DNA of 64,000 bases from Bacteroidota bacterium (GTDB taxonomy: Bacteria > Bacteroidota > Bacteroidia > UKL13-3), in assembly GCA_027484685.1 (NCBI GenBank), contig JAIXSO010000032.1, positions 309,951 to 373,950 on the forward strand, in the 5' to 3' direction. The notes below the pieces were generated by a model. The model ran no database searches and had not been told where the DNA came from. It saw only the letters and a program-made list of their open reading frames with translations. Both the position numbers and the translations under genes were made by a program. Positions 28,401 to 36,013 of this stretch are shown piece by piece (position 1 is the stretch's first letter; the number at the start of each line of letters is the position of its first letter).

Positions 28401-28559
28401 GGTTTAAACAAAGCTATTTTATATGATTTATTAGGTAAAGATGTTTTAACTACCCATAAAAGTGAAATAGATGTGAAGGATCTAAAATCTGGCGTTTATT
28501 TGATAATGGTGATTGATAATAATGGTGGTATTTATAGCCAAAAATTGATTAAAAATTAG
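25404..28559 (+). CDS. Large secreted FG-GAP/VCBS repeat protein with two IPT/TIG domains and T9SS sorting domain
   Basis: 1051 residues. A long charged n-region is followed by a hydrophobic signal (MLLLFGFIFSTQFVIAQ). An IPT/TIG domain at about 50-130 (ITSFAPTSGKVGDTITINGT) is followed by seven repeats. A second IPT domain (about 508-590) is followed by seven more repeats. The 14 repeats carry GDxDGDGKPDLA-type loops, the calcium-binding FG-GAP pattern of integrin-like propellers. The end has YPNPF and SGVYLI, a T9SS type A sorting domain. The 7+7 layout suggests two seven-bladed propellers that arose by internal duplication. Likely an adhesin or surface binding protein; the ligand is unknown. 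Confidence 0.9.
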   Translation: MNSMIKLITSSTNQSELDLKTKKVQTITLFRMLLLFGFIFSTQFVIAQPTITSFAPTSGKVGDTITINGTNFNATAANNVIFFGATRATVIAAKATNLTVTVPIGATFAPITVLNSATGLSAYSTQFFNSIFSPNKGSFTPNDLAEKTDFATGPEPYLVAIGDIDGDGKPDLAIANYGGGSGNTVSVLRNTSSIDSVSFATKVDFTTGSDPMSVAIGDIDGDGKPDLAIANSASNSVSVLRNTSSIGIVNFATKLDFTTGIAPVSLSIGDIDGNGKPDLAVVNYSSNVVSVYRNTSNSGNVSFASKVNFTTGSGPKSVVIGDLDGDKKPDLAVANAKENTISIFRNTGNGGTIIFDPKVDLGASNGPSTIAIGDLDGDSKSDMAISNDGGTVSIFRNTGSIGNISFATYLDYTTGTSYSYDLAIGDLDGDGKPDLAIANFINYNFSVMRNISSRGTISFANKIDFTTGDYPKSIAIGDLDGDGKPDLAISIAGDRIVSIFRNNPQPNPPSIISFTPKSGEVGSKITLLGKGFNTIPTNNIVFIGATKALVSLATDTSLSIIAPTGATYGLITVLNKITNLAAYSSQFFNPIFSPNKSSITSADIATKVDFKTDTIPSSIAIGDIDGDGKPDIVIVNNKTNSISVLRNTGSAGNVSFAKKVDFVVGSIPESVAISDLDGDGKLDLAVTNSNERTVSILRNIGKSDSINFATKLDFTTGSYPSSIAIADLDGDGRPDLAITNIGSNDVSILRNTSRGEIISFDVNFGCLTGKKPTSVAIGDLDGDGKLDLAVANAEFSGSVSVLRNKSSIGTFNFDVKVDFVAGSGSQSIVIGDLDGDNKPDLAIANNYSNNVSVLRNMCSIGTINYANKLDFPTNIYPWSIAIGDINGDKKLDLATAHIGANSSINTVSVLGNTSNIGNVNFATMLFLGTGSDPRSIAIGDLNGDGKPDLAVANSSSNSASVLRNLSPTIGINELKLNNQVLIYPNPFNETIFISLLNNSGLNKAILYDLLGKDVLTTHKSEIDVKDLKSGVYLIMVIDNNGGIYSQKLIKN

Positions 28560-29095
28560 GTAATTATAATATAGTTATTTTCTATGATTGGTATTTTCAT
28601 CAATCTGTACAAGTCGATTGGTGAGAATACGGTTCTTGGGAAATGGTAAATTTGGCAACTGGCTTTTTTCTTTCGTCATTACGATTCCGCTCTAGCGGAA
28701 GAAGCAATCTCACCGCTAGATTGCTTCGTGCCTCGCAATGACGTTTGTTAGTAAACGCAAATCGAAACACCTTATAAAGTTCCTTCATCCGCTTTGGCGG
28801 AATCAGGATTACGCTCCCCGCACCTTTTTATGATGAATTACTACTGAATAATGGTTCGGAAGGCGTCATATTGGAAGCATATTCTTAGCTATAAATGATT
28901 ACTTGCCATTAGCTAACTTACTTGCCAAACAAAAGAGATGCGTTGCATGACTTGGTTTTTGTTATAAAACAGAAGTAAATTTCTCAATTCCCATTTCTCA
29001 ACTCTCATATCTCAACTCCCATCTCTCATTCCGAACTCATTCAAAATCCAACATTCATAATTCAACATTCACGTTTCGACTTCGCTCAACGACCA
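28560..29095. other. Gene-free repeat-rich region between FG-GAP protein and dnaE
   Basis: 536 bases. It contains a hairpin GAAGCAATCT / AGATTGCTTC (28701-28726) in a GCCTCGCAATGACG context, a short palindrome TCCGCTTTGGCGGA near 28788, a copy of the GAGATGCGTTGCATGACT family (28935-28952), C/T-rich low-complexity DNA (28980-29065) and a CGACTTCGCTCAACGACC repeat (29072-29094) touching the dnaE stop. No gene seen. Confidence 0.7.
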
Positions 29096-32041
29096 CTACG
29101 CTTCTCTATCCACCATTGGTAAACGATTTAGTTCGCTTACTTCTATGCTCATAAAATCGTATTCGTTTACTACTTTGCCCGTAATTAAGTAACAACCCGG
29201 ACCAGTAAATGGAAACTGTTTGGCACTTGGCGGAAAATGAACCGTGTCAATCCAATTGCCTTCTAAATCGGTAAAAGTACCAAAGTACATTTTATCGCCA
29301 TTACTGGTATATGTTTTTTTTGAATTTACCCAATAACCAACTATGCTAATGGTTTGGTTTATGTATTTGGGCATTTCGTTGGCTGTAAAATTATTTGGCA
29401 AAGCATGTTTTAATAAACCAAATGGCGATGATAACGAAAAACCAAACAAGGCCATTTCATCGAAAGCTTCATCGGTTTTTGAATGGTTAAAAGCAGGTAA
29501 TTCCCACTTAGGCAAGTTCACTTGAAACAACTCTTGTTTGTTTGTTTTTTTTATATGTGGCGATATAATGCTGTGTATTTCCCAAAGCAATTCAGTTTTA
29601 TTTCGCCCAGTAAAATTAAAAGTTCCTGCCTTTACCAAAAGCCGCATTTGCTCTAACGATAAAGGCACACGGGCTATAAAATCATGCATGTTTTTATAGT
29701 TACCATTTTGTAAACGTTCTTGTAAAACAACTTGCAAAGTATGTTCGGTTAACTCGGCTATCATAGCCAAACCCAAATAAATGGTATTGCCTTCAATGGT
29801 ACATAAAGCATCGCTATGATTGATGCAAGGCAAATGAATATTGGCACCATGCATTCTAGCTTCGTGTAAGTACAATTCTTTGCGATAAAATCCACCACCA
29901 TTATTAAGTGTAGCCACCATGTATTCAAGCGGATAATAAGCTTTTAAAAACAATGCCTGATAACTTTCAACCGCATAACTGGCTGAATGCCCTTTAGAAA
30001 AAGCAAAATTGGCAAAGCTTTCTATTTGATTCCAAATATCAGTTATGGTATGTAATTGATGACCTTTTTTTAAGCAATTGGCAAAAAAGTTTTGCTTTAC
30101 CATTTCAAACTCATTGCGCTTTTTAAACTTCCAACTCATGCCTTTGCGCAAGTAGTCAGCTTCGGCAAGCGTTAGGTCGGCAAATAAATGTGCTACTTTT
30201 ATCACATCTTCTTGATATACCATTACGCCATAAGTTTCTTCTAAAATATCGTATAATTCAGGCAAAGCTGCGCGTGCTTTTTCTCGTAATTCTGGATGAC
30301 GGTATCGTAAAATATATTCGCGCATCATACCACTTTTGGCCACACCCGGCCTAATGATAGAACTGGCAGCTACCAAGCGCAAATAATCATCAGCTCGAAG
30401 TTTAGCCAACAACATACGCATGGCTGGCGATTCTACATAAAAACACCCAATGGTATTGCCTTTGCGAAGCAATGCTTTAACGTTTTCATCAGTTTTAAAA
30501 GCAGCTACATGGTGTACATCTATATCAATGCCTTTGTTTTGCTTTACAATATCAATGGTATCTTTAATTTTACCTAATCCACGCTGACTTAAAATATCAA
30601 ATTTATACAAGCCTATATCTTCGGCTTCTAGCATACTAAACTGAGTAGTGGCATAACCTTTTGGTGGCAAACTCGTGGCAGTATAACAAGTAATTGGTTT
30701 TTCTGAAATAATTATTCCGCTAGAATGAATGCTCAAATGGCTAGGAAAACCTTTAATTAAATGGCTATACCGAATTACCAAACGGCTTATTTCATCCAAA
30801 CTATTGATGTCGGTGGTACGTTGTAATTTATCAATATCGTTAGGCGGTAAGCCAAATACTTTTCCTAACTCACGTGTAACTGCATCGTGCTGAAAAGTAT
30901 TGTAAGCACCTAATAAAGCGGTGCGTTCAGTGCCAAATGTTTTAAAAATATAAGCCGTTATATCGTCTCTATCTGTCCACGAAAAATCCATGTCAAAATC
31001 AGGCGCATTGCTTCTATGCAAATTGATAAATCGTTCAAAATATAAATCCAATTCAATTGGGTCTACATCGGTAATGCGCAATAAATAAGCCACAATGCTA
31101 TTGGCTCCACTACCTCGGCCTACGTAATAATAATTTTTATGCCTAGCATAATTAATGATATCCCAATTAATCAAAAAATACGAAGCAAAATTTAACTGAC
31201 CAATTACCTCCAATTCCTTTTCTATGCGCTGCAATACCTGCGCTGATGGATTTGGGTAACGATAAGGCAAACCTTTCATACATTCATTGCGCAGCAAACT
31301 AATATCAGCAGCAATGCTATCGGTATAATGTGCTAAATTTTTATTGGTTAATTTTCCATAATCAAAATGTATGTGGCAGCTATTTAAAATGTGTTCGGTA
31401 TTGGTAATTATATGCTGATAGGCTGCATAAGCTGCATACATTTCGGCTTTACTCAACATCATTTCGGTGCCTTTTGCTTGCTGGGTTATGGATAGTTTAC
31501 TTAATAAATTATTGGTATCAATGGCACGCAATAATCTATGCGCATTAAACGCTTGTTTATTGGCAAACGAAACCGTTTGTAAAGCCACCAACTTATTTGT
31601 TTTTTGCTTAATAGCTAAAAAATTTAAGTTACTTAACTCTTTTATACTAATGCCTACAAATTCGTTATTGCGCAGCGGCCAACCTTTGTAATTACTTAAC
31701 GGATATACCACAAAAGCATGGTTAAATGCAGGTGCTATTTCATTAAAATGCGTATTGCTATGCAAATGCAATGAAAGGTGTTCGTTCAGTTCTTTAAAAC
31801 CTTCGTTATTGGTGGCTATGCCAATGTATTGTTGCTGCGCATTGTTTCTAAAATCAATACCAACAATGGGTTTTAAACCATAGTTTGGTGCAAGTCTTAT
31901 TACATCTAAACAAGCTGAAGTATTGTTAATATCAGAAAGTACAAACGTATTGTATCCATTTTGTTGCACTTGTTGCAATAAGGTTTCAATGGCAAAAGTA
32001 CCATAGCAAAAACTATAATATGTATGGCAGTTTAATAGCAT
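29096..32041 (-). CDS. DnaE-type DNA polymerase III alpha subunit, error-prone branch
   Basis: 981 residues, shorter than replicative DnaE (~1160). The N-terminal PHP domain starts CHTYYSFCYGTFAIETLL. The polymerase catalytic aspartates lie in PDFDMDF (Asp350 and Asp352). Further core motifs are GRGSGANSIVAYLL, the fingers YQEDVIKVAH, FAFSKGHSASYA and a C-terminal OB-type domain. Its size and proximity to dinB and a LexA-like regulator fit the inducible DnaE2/ImuC-like polymerases, so translesion synthesis is the likely role. A main replicative DnaE should exist elsewhere. The stop codon abuts a dispersed repeat. Confidence 0.85.
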   Translation of the reverse strand: MLLNCHTYYSFCYGTFAIETLLQQVQQNGYNTFVLSDINNTSACLDVIRLAPNYGLKPIVGIDFRNNAQQQYIGIATNNEGFKELNEHLSLHLHSNTHFNEIAPAFNHAFVVYPLSNYKGWPLRNNEFVGISIKELSNLNFLAIKQKTNKLVALQTVSFANKQAFNAHRLLRAIDTNNLLSKLSITQQAKGTEMMLSKAEMYAAYAAYQHIITNTEHILNSCHIHFDYGKLTNKNLAHYTDSIAADISLLRNECMKGLPYRYPNPSAQVLQRIEKELEVIGQLNFASYFLINWDIINYARHKNYYYVGRGSGANSIVAYLLRITDVDPIELDLYFERFINLHRSNAPDFDMDFSWTDRDDITAYIFKTFGTERTALLGAYNTFQHDAVTRELGKVFGLPPNDIDKLQRTTDINSLDEISRLVIRYSHLIKGFPSHLSIHSSGIIISEKPITCYTATSLPPKGYATTQFSMLEAEDIGLYKFDILSQRGLGKIKDTIDIVKQNKGIDIDVHHVAAFKTDENVKALLRKGNTIGCFYVESPAMRMLLAKLRADDYLRLVAASSIIRPGVAKSGMMREYILRYRHPELREKARAALPELYDILEETYGVMVYQEDVIKVAHLFADLTLAEADYLRKGMSWKFKKRNEFEMVKQNFFANCLKKGHQLHTITDIWNQIESFANFAFSKGHSASYAVESYQALFLKAYYPLEYMVATLNNGGGFYRKELYLHEARMHGANIHLPCINHSDALCTIEGNTIYLGLAMIAELTEHTLQVVLQERLQNGNYKNMHDFIARVPLSLEQMRLLVKAGTFNFTGRNKTELLWEIHSIISPHIKKTNKQELFQVNLPKWELPAFNHSKTDEAFDEMALFGFSLSSPFGLLKHALPNNFTANEMPKYINQTISIVGYWVNSKKTYTSNGDKMYFGTFTDLEGNWIDTVHFPPSAKQFPFTGPGCYLITGKVVNEYDFMSIEVSELNRLPMVDREA

Positions 32042-32085
32042 TTTTTAGATATATAGTTTTAAATAATTTTTTTATTTCCGTTGTT

Positions 32086-32195
32086 TTATACCGCTTTTAC
32101 ATATTATATAGTCCAAAATATATTTTGAGGCGGCATAATACCATCTAAGATTTACACCATACGCATTGGCTTATTTTGTAAATCAAAATGGTATT
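32086..32195. repeat. Two-hairpin element upstream of dnaE
   Basis: Hairpin B': TTATACCGC (32086-32094) and GCGGCATAA (32130-32138), one mismatch, 35-base spacer. Hairpin A': AATACCAT + GATTTACA (32137-32156) pair with TGTAAATC + ATGGTATT (32177-32195). A related pair occurs upstream of the LexA-like gene at 33933-34025. It lies 45-154 bases before the dnaE start. Confidence 0.65.
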
Positions 32196-32201
32196 ATATT
32201 C

Positions 32202-32494
32202 ATAAGTTCGCCCCTACAGGGCTTAACTTTGTGTATGATTCTTTTCTACCATAAGTAAATCCCTACGGGATTATTTATCTCCGACAGACGCATTGATTGG
32301 CTTTGCCAGGCAAGCGTCAGACGGATTATTTCAACTTGAATTATTTCCAACATAAGTAAATCCCTACGGGATTATTATTTGGATACATTTCTCAATAATT
32401 AATTATTATAAATAGCCTCGTAGAGGCGATCTTATGGTAGCAATAAATCAAATAATTTAATAAAGTTCCGTAGGAACGACCTTATGGTAGCAAC
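32202..32494. repeat. Cluster of five REP-like units
   Basis: Units at about 32202-32224, 32247-32277, 32348-32377, 32413-32447 and 32464-32494, in both orientations. Cores such as TCCCTACGGGATTA, CCTCGTAGAGGCG and TTCCGTAGGAACGACCTTAT pair with a CTTATGGTAG tail or its complement. Same family as beside the transposase at 10851-11312. Confidence 0.8.
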
Positions 32495-32604
32495 GGTCCC
32501 GATTGCTATCGTGATTAAACCATTAAAAAAAAGATGCTAACCCAACCCGAACATTATATTTATTCGTATTACCACCAGTTTCACTAGTGGCTATTTAATT
32601 AAAC

Positions 32605-33810
32605 CTATTTATTTTTATTATCTACATTCAGTTTTTTACCACTAAACGAATTAAAATCATGGCTTTTAAAATCCATGCCAGCAGCTCTGTTTACAGCATC
32701 TTTACCATAACGTTTACGTATTTTATCCATAGCTTGATATAACTGTATTTGCTGCAATGTTTGCTCAAACAAATTATACTGATGTCCGCCTTGCACCAAA
32801 TGACTAAACCTAATTCCAATTAAGCGAATGAGCATGCGTTTTTGATACAATTTTTCAAATAAATCGTTTACTTTTTCAATTAAAATATGGTCTAAAGAAG
32901 TATAAGGAATGCGGGCTTGCATGGTATAAGTGTTAAAATCAGAATACCTAATTTTTACCGTTACACAAGCTGTTAGTTTTTGTTCGCTGCGCAATTGAAA
33001 CGCCAATTTTTCGGTCATGCCAATTAACAAACCTTTTAAAGCTTTTACATCAATGGTATCTTTATCGAAAGTTTGCTCGGTTGATATAGACTTACGTTCG
33101 GTATAAGGCACCACCAACGAGTTATCAATGCCATTGGCTTTTTTCCAAATTACACCTCCATTTTCACCCAACACTTGTTGCAATAAAACCATGGGCATTT
33201 GCTGCAAAGTATTAATATACATAATGCCCATATCGCGTAATACTTGATACGTTTTATCGCCCACCATGGGTATTTTTTTTACAGATAAAGGTGCTAAAAA
33301 TGTTTTTTCAGTTCCTAATGGAATTTCCTTTTGTCCGTTTGGTTTAGCCTCGCCAGTGCCTACCTTCGATACGGTTTTATTGCCCGAAAGGGCAAACGAA
33401 ATAGGCAAATTGGTTTCGCGGGTAATTTTTTGCCTAAGCTCGGTAGCTAATTTATAACAACCAAAAAATTTGTCCATGCCCGTTAAATCAATATAAAATT
33501 CATCGATGGATGACTTTTCGTACAGCGGCACATCGCCTGCTATAATTTCGGTTACCATGTTTGAATAATAGCTGTATTGGCTACTATCGCCTCGCACCAA
33601 AATGGCATCAGGACAAAGCTGCCTAGCTTGTTTCATAGGCATAGCCGAATGAATGCCGAAAGCACGAGCTTCGTAACTACAAGCAGCCACCACGCCCCTA
33701 TCGCTAGCGCCACCAACAAGTACAGGTTTGCCATACAAAGCAGGGTTGTTCAATCTTTCAACCGAAACAAAAAAAGAATCCAAATCAATATGTACTATTT
33801 GCCTTTCCAT
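32605..33810 (-). CDS. dinB: DNA polymerase IV (Y family)
   Basis: 401 residues. Catalytic acids are Asp8 in HIDLDSFFVSVE and Asp103-Glu104 in SIDEF, numbering identical to E. coli Pol IV. The palm continues with CSYEARAFGIHSAMPM, then the thumb helix-hairpin-helix (IPMVGDKTYQVLRDMGI) and the little finger domain (LRSEQKLTACVTVKIRYSDF). The end lacks a clear beta-clamp motif that I can name. A translesion polymerase; divergent from the LexA-like gene and upstream of the DnaE-type polymerase on the same strand, the usual context of Bacteroidota mutagenesis cassettes. Confidence 0.93.
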   Translation of the reverse strand: MERQIVHIDLDSFFVSVERLNNPALYGKPVLVGGASDRGVVAACSYEARAFGIHSAMPMKQARQLCPDAILVRGDSSQYSYYSNMVTEIIAGDVPLYEKSSIDEFYIDLTGMDKFFGCYKLATELRQKITRETNLPISFALSGNKTVSKVGTGEAKPNGQKEIPLGTEKTFLAPLSVKKIPMVGDKTYQVLRDMGIMYINTLQQMPMVLLQQVLGENGGVIWKKANGIDNSLVVPYTERKSISTEQTFDKDTIDVKALKGLLIGMTEKLAFQLRSEQKLTACVTVKIRYSDFNTYTMQARIPYTSLDHILIEKVNDLFEKLYQKRMLIRLIGIRFSHLVQGGHQYNLFEQTLQQIQLYQAMDKIRKRYGKDAVNRAAGMDFKSHDFNSFSGKKLNVDNKNK

Positions 33811-34119
33811 TTTGCCTAATTATTGTGATTGTTTGATTATAAAAAGATTGTTCAGCTAACTTATTTTGTCATTGTAAAAGTGGAGATTGAACTATTTAAA
33901 GGGTGTAATCAAATTAAATAATTAACCAGAACAACAAAGGTTACTGGTTTTATAAGCAATAACCTTTGTTAGTTATGGTTATGCCGCCTTAACTATTTTA
34001 AAAATTAATCGTTAGCGGTATAACCAATCTCCACTTAGAAATACAATGAAAAAATGTTTGTTGAAAACAGTATGCAATATTACCAATAATTTTAGTATTA
34101 TTGTGCTAAATATTTTAGC
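33811..34119. promoter_or_regulatory. Divergent dinB / lexA-like control region
   Basis: 309 bases holding nested inverted repeats. Outer arms are AAGTGGAGATTG (33878-33889) and CAATCTCCACTT (34025-34036). Hairpin A is AACAAAGGTTA / TAACCTTTGTT (33933-33970). Hairpin B is TTATGCCGC (33979-33987) and GCGGTATAA (34015-34023), one mismatch. A palindrome also overlaps the repressor start. Either an operator region or a 159-bp MITE-like element. Confidence 0.6.
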
Positions 34120-34120
34120 A
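34104..34120 (+). promoter_or_regulatory. Palindrome at the start codon of the LexA-like gene
   Basis: TGCTAAA-TAT-TTTAGCA is a perfect 7-bp inverted repeat whose last base is the A of the ATG. Position suggests an autoregulatory operator. Confidence 0.45.
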
Positions 34121-34878
34121 TGAGTAAAATTTCTAGTAACATCAAGCATTTAAGGCAATTAAAAAAATGGTCGCAGGAGCAATTGGCTACAGCCCTAGAT
34201 AGTACGCGCTCTCGCATAGGTTCGTATGAGGAAGAACGTTGCGATCCGCCAGTTGAGACCTTAATTAAGATTTCGAATTTGTTTCATATTTCGATTGATG
34301 CATTGGTAAAATGCGATTTGCGAACGGTAGAAACTGAACAACTAATTAAGGTGGGCGAAAACCGAATTTTATTCCCTATTATGGTTGATAAAAACAATAA
34401 CGATTTGGTGGAAGTAGTAACCGTAAAAGCTTCGGCTGGCTATTTAAATGGTTATTCCGACCCTGAATTTATTGAAAGTTTGCCTTTAATGAATTTGCCT
34501 TTTAGGGTAATTGGTAAACACCGAGCGTTTCCTATTAAAGGCGATTCGATGCCACCGCTTAAAGATGGTAGTTATGTAATTGGAAAGTTTGTGGAATCAA
34601 TTAACCACATACGTAATGGAAGTACTTATGTGCTCATTACCCGCGATGAAGGTGTGGTTTATAAACGTGTGTTTAGAACAGATAATAACTTACAATTGGT
34701 TTCGGATAATAAAAACTACGAGCCTTATATTATTCATGCCTCTACTGTAATTGAAATTTGGGAGTTTGTATGTAACCTAAACATGAGCGATACCAAAGAA
34801 GAAGAGTTGAATTTAGATAGCATCATGGCAATGTTGCGCAGCATGAGGGTAGAAATAGAAAGTTTGAAAAAGAATTAG
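34120..34878 (+). CDS. LexA-like repressor: XRE helix-turn-helix plus S24 peptidase
   Basis: 252 residues. Residues about 6-60 are an XRE-type helix-turn-helix (IKHLRQLKKWSQEQLATAL, SRIGSYEEERCDPP). The C-terminal S24 domain has the Ser143-Lys182 dyad (GDSM and VYKRV) and a possible self-cleavage bond Ala106-Gly107 in KASAGYLNGY. Such proteins are cleaved after DNA damage via RecA, releasing repressed genes; that is known for the family, not shown here. Its position next to dinB and dnaE supports control of mutagenic repair. It replaces the classical winged-helix LexA arrangement. Confidence 0.87.
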   Translation: MSKISSNIKHLRQLKKWSQEQLATALDSTRSRIGSYEEERCDPPVETLIKISNLFHISIDALVKCDLRTVETEQLIKVGENRILFPIMVDKNNNDLVEVVTVKASAGYLNGYSDPEFIESLPLMNLPFRVIGKHRAFPIKGDSMPPLKDGSYVIGKFVESINHIRNGSTYVLITRDEGVVYKRVFRTDNNLQLVSDNKNYEPYIIHASTVIEIWEFVCNLNMSDTKEEELNLDSIMAMLRSMRVEIESLKKN

Positions 34879-34918
34879 TTATTTTATTATATTAGTTTAT
34901 TCAAAAATTAATCATCTA

Positions 34919-35788
34919 ATGAGGACAGAAACGGACAGAAAACCAAATTTTAACAATGGCCTTTTATTACTATTTATAGTAATATTTATAATACTTACAT
35001 TATGGATGCTTCCTAAATATTATTTTATAACCTGGAAAAAAATATCTGAAGGAAATATTGCAGACTATTATACAGCAATAGGTGCACTTTTCAGTGGGTT
35101 AAGTATTCCTTTCATTATTTATACATTATTCCAACAACAAAAAGAAATACAAAAACAAGATGAAAATTATCAAAATCAACGAAAATTAGATGAAGTAAAA
35201 AGATTTGAAAATACTTTCTTTCAATTAGTAAATTTACATAACGATATTGTAAATAGATTATTATCGAAAAGTGATGCCAATGTATTTTATTTTAGTTATA
35301 GATTACTGAAAGCAATATATGATGAAAAAGCGGGATTCTCATATGTAAGTCCTGCTTCTGGAGAAATCTTATTACGAGAAGAGAGACCTGAAAAAGATAT
35401 TGAGCAAGAAAAAAGTCTTATTGAGGAGTCTTATTTAGATTACTTTCAAAATCACAATGGTTCTAGTCTTTCTCATTATTTTAGAAACCTCTACCATATA
35501 TATAAACTTATTTATTTAACAGAAAGTATCAACAAAAGACAAAAGCAACTTTATGCCAACATACTAAGAGCTCAATTGTCTGATTATGAAATATACTTAT
35601 TATTTTACAATTCATTTGTAGAAGATTTAGGAAATCCTAAAATGAGATTTTTAATGCAAGAGTTTAATATCTGCAAAAACATAACAGAGAATAAACTACT
35701 TCAAACTAATCACATGCAGGCCTTTAATGAATGGAAAATTGAACTAAATCCATTTACTAATGATATAAGAAATAGAACATACCAATAA
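34919..35788 (+). CDS. Putative phage abortive infection protein (putAbiC-like)
   Basis: 289 residues. Two membrane helices (about 16-33 and 50-66) are followed by a coiled coil (QQQKEIQKQDENYQNQRKLD) and a helical domain with FENTFFQLVNLHNDIV, HYFRNLYHIYKLIY and YANILRAQLSDYEIYLLFYN. The order matches the putative AbiC-type family found in many genomes and suspected of phage defence; no mechanism is proven. It lies 40 bases downstream of the LexA-like gene on the same strand and is followed by a hairpin cluster. Co-regulation with the damage response is possible (inference). Confidence 0.75.
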   Translation: MRTETDRKPNFNNGLLLLFIVIFIILTLWMLPKYYFITWKKISEGNIADYYTAIGALFSGLSIPFIIYTLFQQQKEIQKQDENYQNQRKLDEVKRFENTFFQLVNLHNDIVNRLLSKSDANVFYFSYRLLKAIYDEKAGFSYVSPASGEILLREERPEKDIEQEKSLIEESYLDYFQNHNGSSLSHYFRNLYHIYKLIYLTESINKRQKQLYANILRAQLSDYEIYLLFYNSFVEDLGNPKMRFLMQEFNICKNITENKLLQTNHMQAFNEWKIELNPFTNDIRNRTYQ

Positions 35789-35814
35789 CAAATAAATTCA
35801 AACTACTTATCCAA

Positions 35815-36006
35815 CAATCCTGAAAGGATTGAATATAAATAGCCACGCATGCAATGCGTGGATAGAAATTAACCAAACAAACAACTCTTAAAGAGTTGAA
35901 TATTTATGCTGTTATTTAACTCTTTCAGGGTTAATTTATATTTAAATAAATAACCGTGGGTAAGTAACCCACGGTTATTCAGATTCAACTCTGTCAGAGT
36001 TGTTAA
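35815..36006. repeat. Cluster of six short hairpins
   Basis: Stems include CAATCCTGAAAGGATTG, CCACGCATGCAATGCGTGG, CAACTCTTAAAGAGTTG, AACTCTTTCAGGGTT, AACCGTGGGTAAGTAACCCACGGTT (arms only: AACCGTGGGT/ACCCACGGTT) and CAACTCTGTCAGAGTTG, each followed by AT-rich AATAT-like spacers. They fill the gap between two convergent genes and may also stop transcription. Confidence 0.8.
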
Positions 36007-36013
36007 ATGTACT

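Larger units (their letters stand above)
32042..32604. other. Gene-free region with hairpins and REP-like units between dnaE and dinB
   Basis: 563 bases. In order: a two-hairpin element (32086-32195), five REP-like units (32202-32494), a longer imperfect hairpin CCGACAGACGC / GCGTCAGACGG (32281-32324), and an AT-rich end. No coding region supported. Confidence 0.75.

Noticed and set aside
28600..28788. Short minus-strand open frame opposite the hairpin region
   Set aside because: It reads through a dispersed GCCTCGCAATGACG-type repeat, a common source of false genes.
35815..36006. Possible CRISPR array
   Set aside because: The units are short self-complementary stems of differing sequence without equal-length unique spacers, and no cas genes are present.
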